Part shown: positions 62,385-64,000 of the stretch, piece by piece
Layout: each line of letters begins with the position of its first letter
Position numbering within the stretch: position 1 is the stretch's first letter
DNA from: UBA1941 sp046329555
Lineage (GTDB): Bacteria; Bacteroidota; Bacteroidia; Chitinophagales; LD1
Direction: 5' to 3'
Assembly: GCA_046329555.1 (NCBI GenBank)
Contig: JAXLUK010000004.1
Location: forward strand, 257,075 to 321,074
DNA: 64,000 nt
Notes under the pieces: generated by a model
The model's database searches: none
What the model was told of the DNA's origin: nothing
The model's input: only the letters and a program-made list of their open reading frames with translations
Program-made: the position numbers and the translations under genes

Positions 62385-63496
62385 GAAAAATTGTAATTAT
62401 TACGATGCATATTCTTTATAGTAATTATATCTATTCGCAGATTTATTTTAATAATCCAAGTTTTGAGGGGACGCCAGCATGTGGGTTTAATTACCCAAAT
62501 TTTTGGAGTTATTGCGATTATCATATTGGATTAATTAACGATACGTTTTCTTTTCACTGTAGAAATAATTATGGGCCATCTCATGCCCAAAATGGATACT
62601 CGTATGTTGGTCTGGATCGGCATTTGCCAAATGCCAACGGATCTCTAAGTCAAATGGGTAGTTGTGTATTTAAAAAGAACTTTTCGTATTCGGGAGTAGT
62701 GTACGCCGCTTCTTTTCTCACCCCGCTTGATACTATTACCTTTTTGAATTTCAAGAAGGGAAGGTTGAATATGTATTTAGGCACTGATAGTTGCTCTAAA
62801 TCGCAATTGATTTATCGAAGTCCAGTTCTAGATTCCATATGGCGGTTGTCGTTATTCGAATTCACCGCCCAAGAAAATTTCGAAATATTGAGTTTCTGGA
62901 TTGAACCTGATACCAATGACGTGGTAGGCATATGCCTAGATGCCCTTTCCCCCATCTACCTCATTAACGCCAATGCAGTGCATGTGGCGAACAAAGACAC
63001 GGTTGTTTACACCCAGCCTAATGAGCAGAAGTGTATTACGGTGAAGGCAACCAGTACGATTACTACTTATGATACGGTGCGGTGGTATAAGTTGGTAGAT
63101 ACGGTGAAAGTGCCGGTGGCTGTGGGTTTGCAGGCATCGGTGTGTGTGGATAGTAATACTACTTTTTTGATTGGTCTGCGCGATAGTGTGATGGGCTGTG
63201 CGGGCGTAGAATGGAGTTGGGATACGTTACGGGTGTGGGTTCGAGATACGGTGTTGGGTGTTCGGGAAGTGGATGCGGTACATGCTTTTACACTGCAGCC
63301 AAATCCGGTGGTGGATGTGTTGACGATTACGCCATCGTTTGAGGGGCCGTACGACTGGACCATCACAGATGCTTTGGGTCGGTTAAGCGCTAAGGGCAGT
63401 GGAAGAAATACGACATCGGTACCGCTGGAAGGCTTGTCGCGCGGGGCGTATTTGTTGCAGGTAGAAGGTGTAGTACGGCGATTTTTGAAGGAGTAG
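62381..63496 (+). CDS. T9SS-secreted companion protein B
   Basis: This 371-residue protein is a paralogue of companion A. Its N-terminal half (IYFNNPSFEGTPACGFNYPN; GRLNMYLGTDSCSKSQLIYR) is clearly homologous in layout but strongly diverged. From DALSPIYLINA onward the remaining ~185 residues differ from A at only a few sites, for example FDGPYEW against FEGPYDW. A T9SS type A domain ends the protein. The signal peptide ends near IYSQ. It follows the giant-type remnant with a 4-nt overlap. Confidence 0.75.
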   Translation: MRKIVIITMHILYSNYIYSQIYFNNPSFEGTPACGFNYPNFWSYCDYHIGLINDTFSFHCRNNYGPSHAQNGYSYVGLDRHLPNANGSLSQMGSCVFKKNFSYSGVVYAASFLTPLDTITFLNFKKGRLNMYLGTDSCSKSQLIYRSPVLDSIWRLSLFEFTAQENFEILSFWIEPDTNDVVGICLDALSPIYLINANAVHVANKDTVVYTQPNEQKCITVKATSTITTYDTVRWYKLVDTVKVPVAVGLQASVCVDSNTTFLIGLRDSVMGCAGVEWSWDTLRVWVRDTVLGVREVDAVHAFTLQPNPVVDVLTITPSFEGPYDWTITDALGRLSAKGSGRNTTSVPLEGLSRGAYLLQVEGVVRRFLKE

Positions 63497-63748
63497 CGGA
63501 AGTAGTAACGGGAAGCGGCGAGCGTAAGCGATGGGAGCGGAAAGCGTTTTTGGCCAAGGCAGTTTTAAGCAAATGGCGGAAACACTGCGGCGATGATTTA
63601 TTGAAGCTGCAGGCGCGGCCAAAAACCTTGGGAGCGTACAGCGCGGCCCCGAAACCCGCATGGGCGCTGGGTTTTGAGGATGGCGCCTTATTGCTTAGCG
63701 GGTTGAGGGGATACGCCAAAAAAACATCTTTGGTTTTCGTTATCTTGT
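62945..63748 (+). repeat. Tandem block copy 2: companion 3' half plus ~250-bp spacer
   Basis: This is the second copy of the block at 61312-62116, also ending at TATCTTGT (63741-63748), with the inverted repeat GTTTTTGGCC (63546-63555) and GGCCAAAAAC (63617-63626). Here the end of the block joins sequence that equals the middle of the giant gene. Confidence 0.85.
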
Positions 63749-64000
63749 ATTTGATAGAAATGCATCCGTGTTGCTCTATAAAAAATTGACGTTAAAAGGA
63801 TCGGTGTTGCGTGCTTGCGGCGATACGATGTGGAACGGCATTTACTACACTGCCTCTGGCGCTACGCTGGTGACCACTAGTGATAGTGCGGGCCGGCGGA
63901 CACAGATTTTTGATGCGGATAATGGTGCGCGGCTGGAGGTAACCAATGGTACGTATCAATTGGAGAAAACGGATTTTATAAATAACCGGGTGGGTGTTTT
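63741..64000 (+). pseudogene. 5'-truncated copy of the giant gene (beta-helix part), runs off the window
   Basis: Bases 63741-64000 align without gaps to 58103-58362 inside the giant gene, with 12 mismatches by my count (about 95% identity). Upstream of TATCTTGT the two sequences are unrelated: this copy is joined straight to the spacer. The frame is open (YLVFDRNASVLLYKKLTLKG), but there is no signal peptide, and no ATG between the last in-frame stop and the homology. As seen, it is promoter-distal, unexportable and probably silent, unless the part beyond the window changes this. Confidence 0.75.

Noticed and set aside
52313..64000. CRISPR-like or RHS toxin interpretation of the repeated region
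   Set aside because: Repeats are long, few and coding; there are no short regular repeats with unique spacers, no YD repeats and no toxin core.

Overview
The window comes from a member of the Bacteroidota, most likely a Chitinophagales-like bacterium. The evidence is a parA/parB/DUF5683 cluster, several proteins with C-terminal type IX secretion (T9SS type A) sorting domains, a TonB-dependent receptor with a carboxypeptidase-regulatory-like N-terminus, many small lipoproteins, and promoter boxes of the phylum's TAnnTTTG type instead of clear Shine-Dalgarno sequences. Genes are dense, and several convergent pairs share their stop codons. No transposase, integrase, rRNA or CRISPR array was seen.

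Positions 1-31400 are mostly housekeeping. They hold chromosome partitioning (parA, parB), chorismate synthase, imidazolonepropionase, a DoxX-type membrane protein, an acyl-CoA dehydrogenase of the glutaryl-CoA type, a cytochrome c lipoprotein, gatC, trpS, metG, an LD-carboxypeptidase, serine deaminase, a cobalamin adenosyltransferase, pyruvate kinase, an ABC ATPase-recQ pair, two overlapping glycosyltransferases, an ERG4/ERG24-type reductase and an SDR. Less usual members are a degenerate M16 peptidase fused to an OmpA-like domain, an EGF-like lipoprotein and a CpcT/CpeT-family protein.

Positions 31400-34525 form an AT-rich accessory patch beside a tRNA-Val gene: two T9SS cargo proteins, a small membrane protein and a broken reading frame. 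Positions 34578-51900 return to core functions: two outer-membrane-like proteins, OsmC, an ECF sigma factor with a probable anti-sigma partner, rdgB, rocD, nth, a GT39-like membrane protein, Nudix hydrolases, an M28 peptidase with membrane segments, a TonB receptor coupled to bioA, era and guaB.

Positions 52313-64000 are the most striking part. A 2,818-residue secreted protein (Ig/SprB-like repeats, beta-helix, T9SS tail) is translationally coupled to a smaller secreted companion. A spacer of about 250 bp, a broken piece of a giant-like gene, a second companion, a second spacer and a 5'-truncated copy of the giant gene (about 95% identical) follow. This looks like a tandem, mosaic surface-protein cassette array, and it runs off the window end.

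A second recurring signal is a TAnnTT(C/T)(G/A) box at a fixed distance (mostly 4 nt, sometimes 3 or 5) before the start codons of about eleven unrelated genes. This suggests widespread leaderless or near-leaderless transcription. Two further repeat types are a pair of ~195-bp MITE-like palindromic elements (8987-9187, 51953-52146) and a long inverted repeat at 29248-29351.
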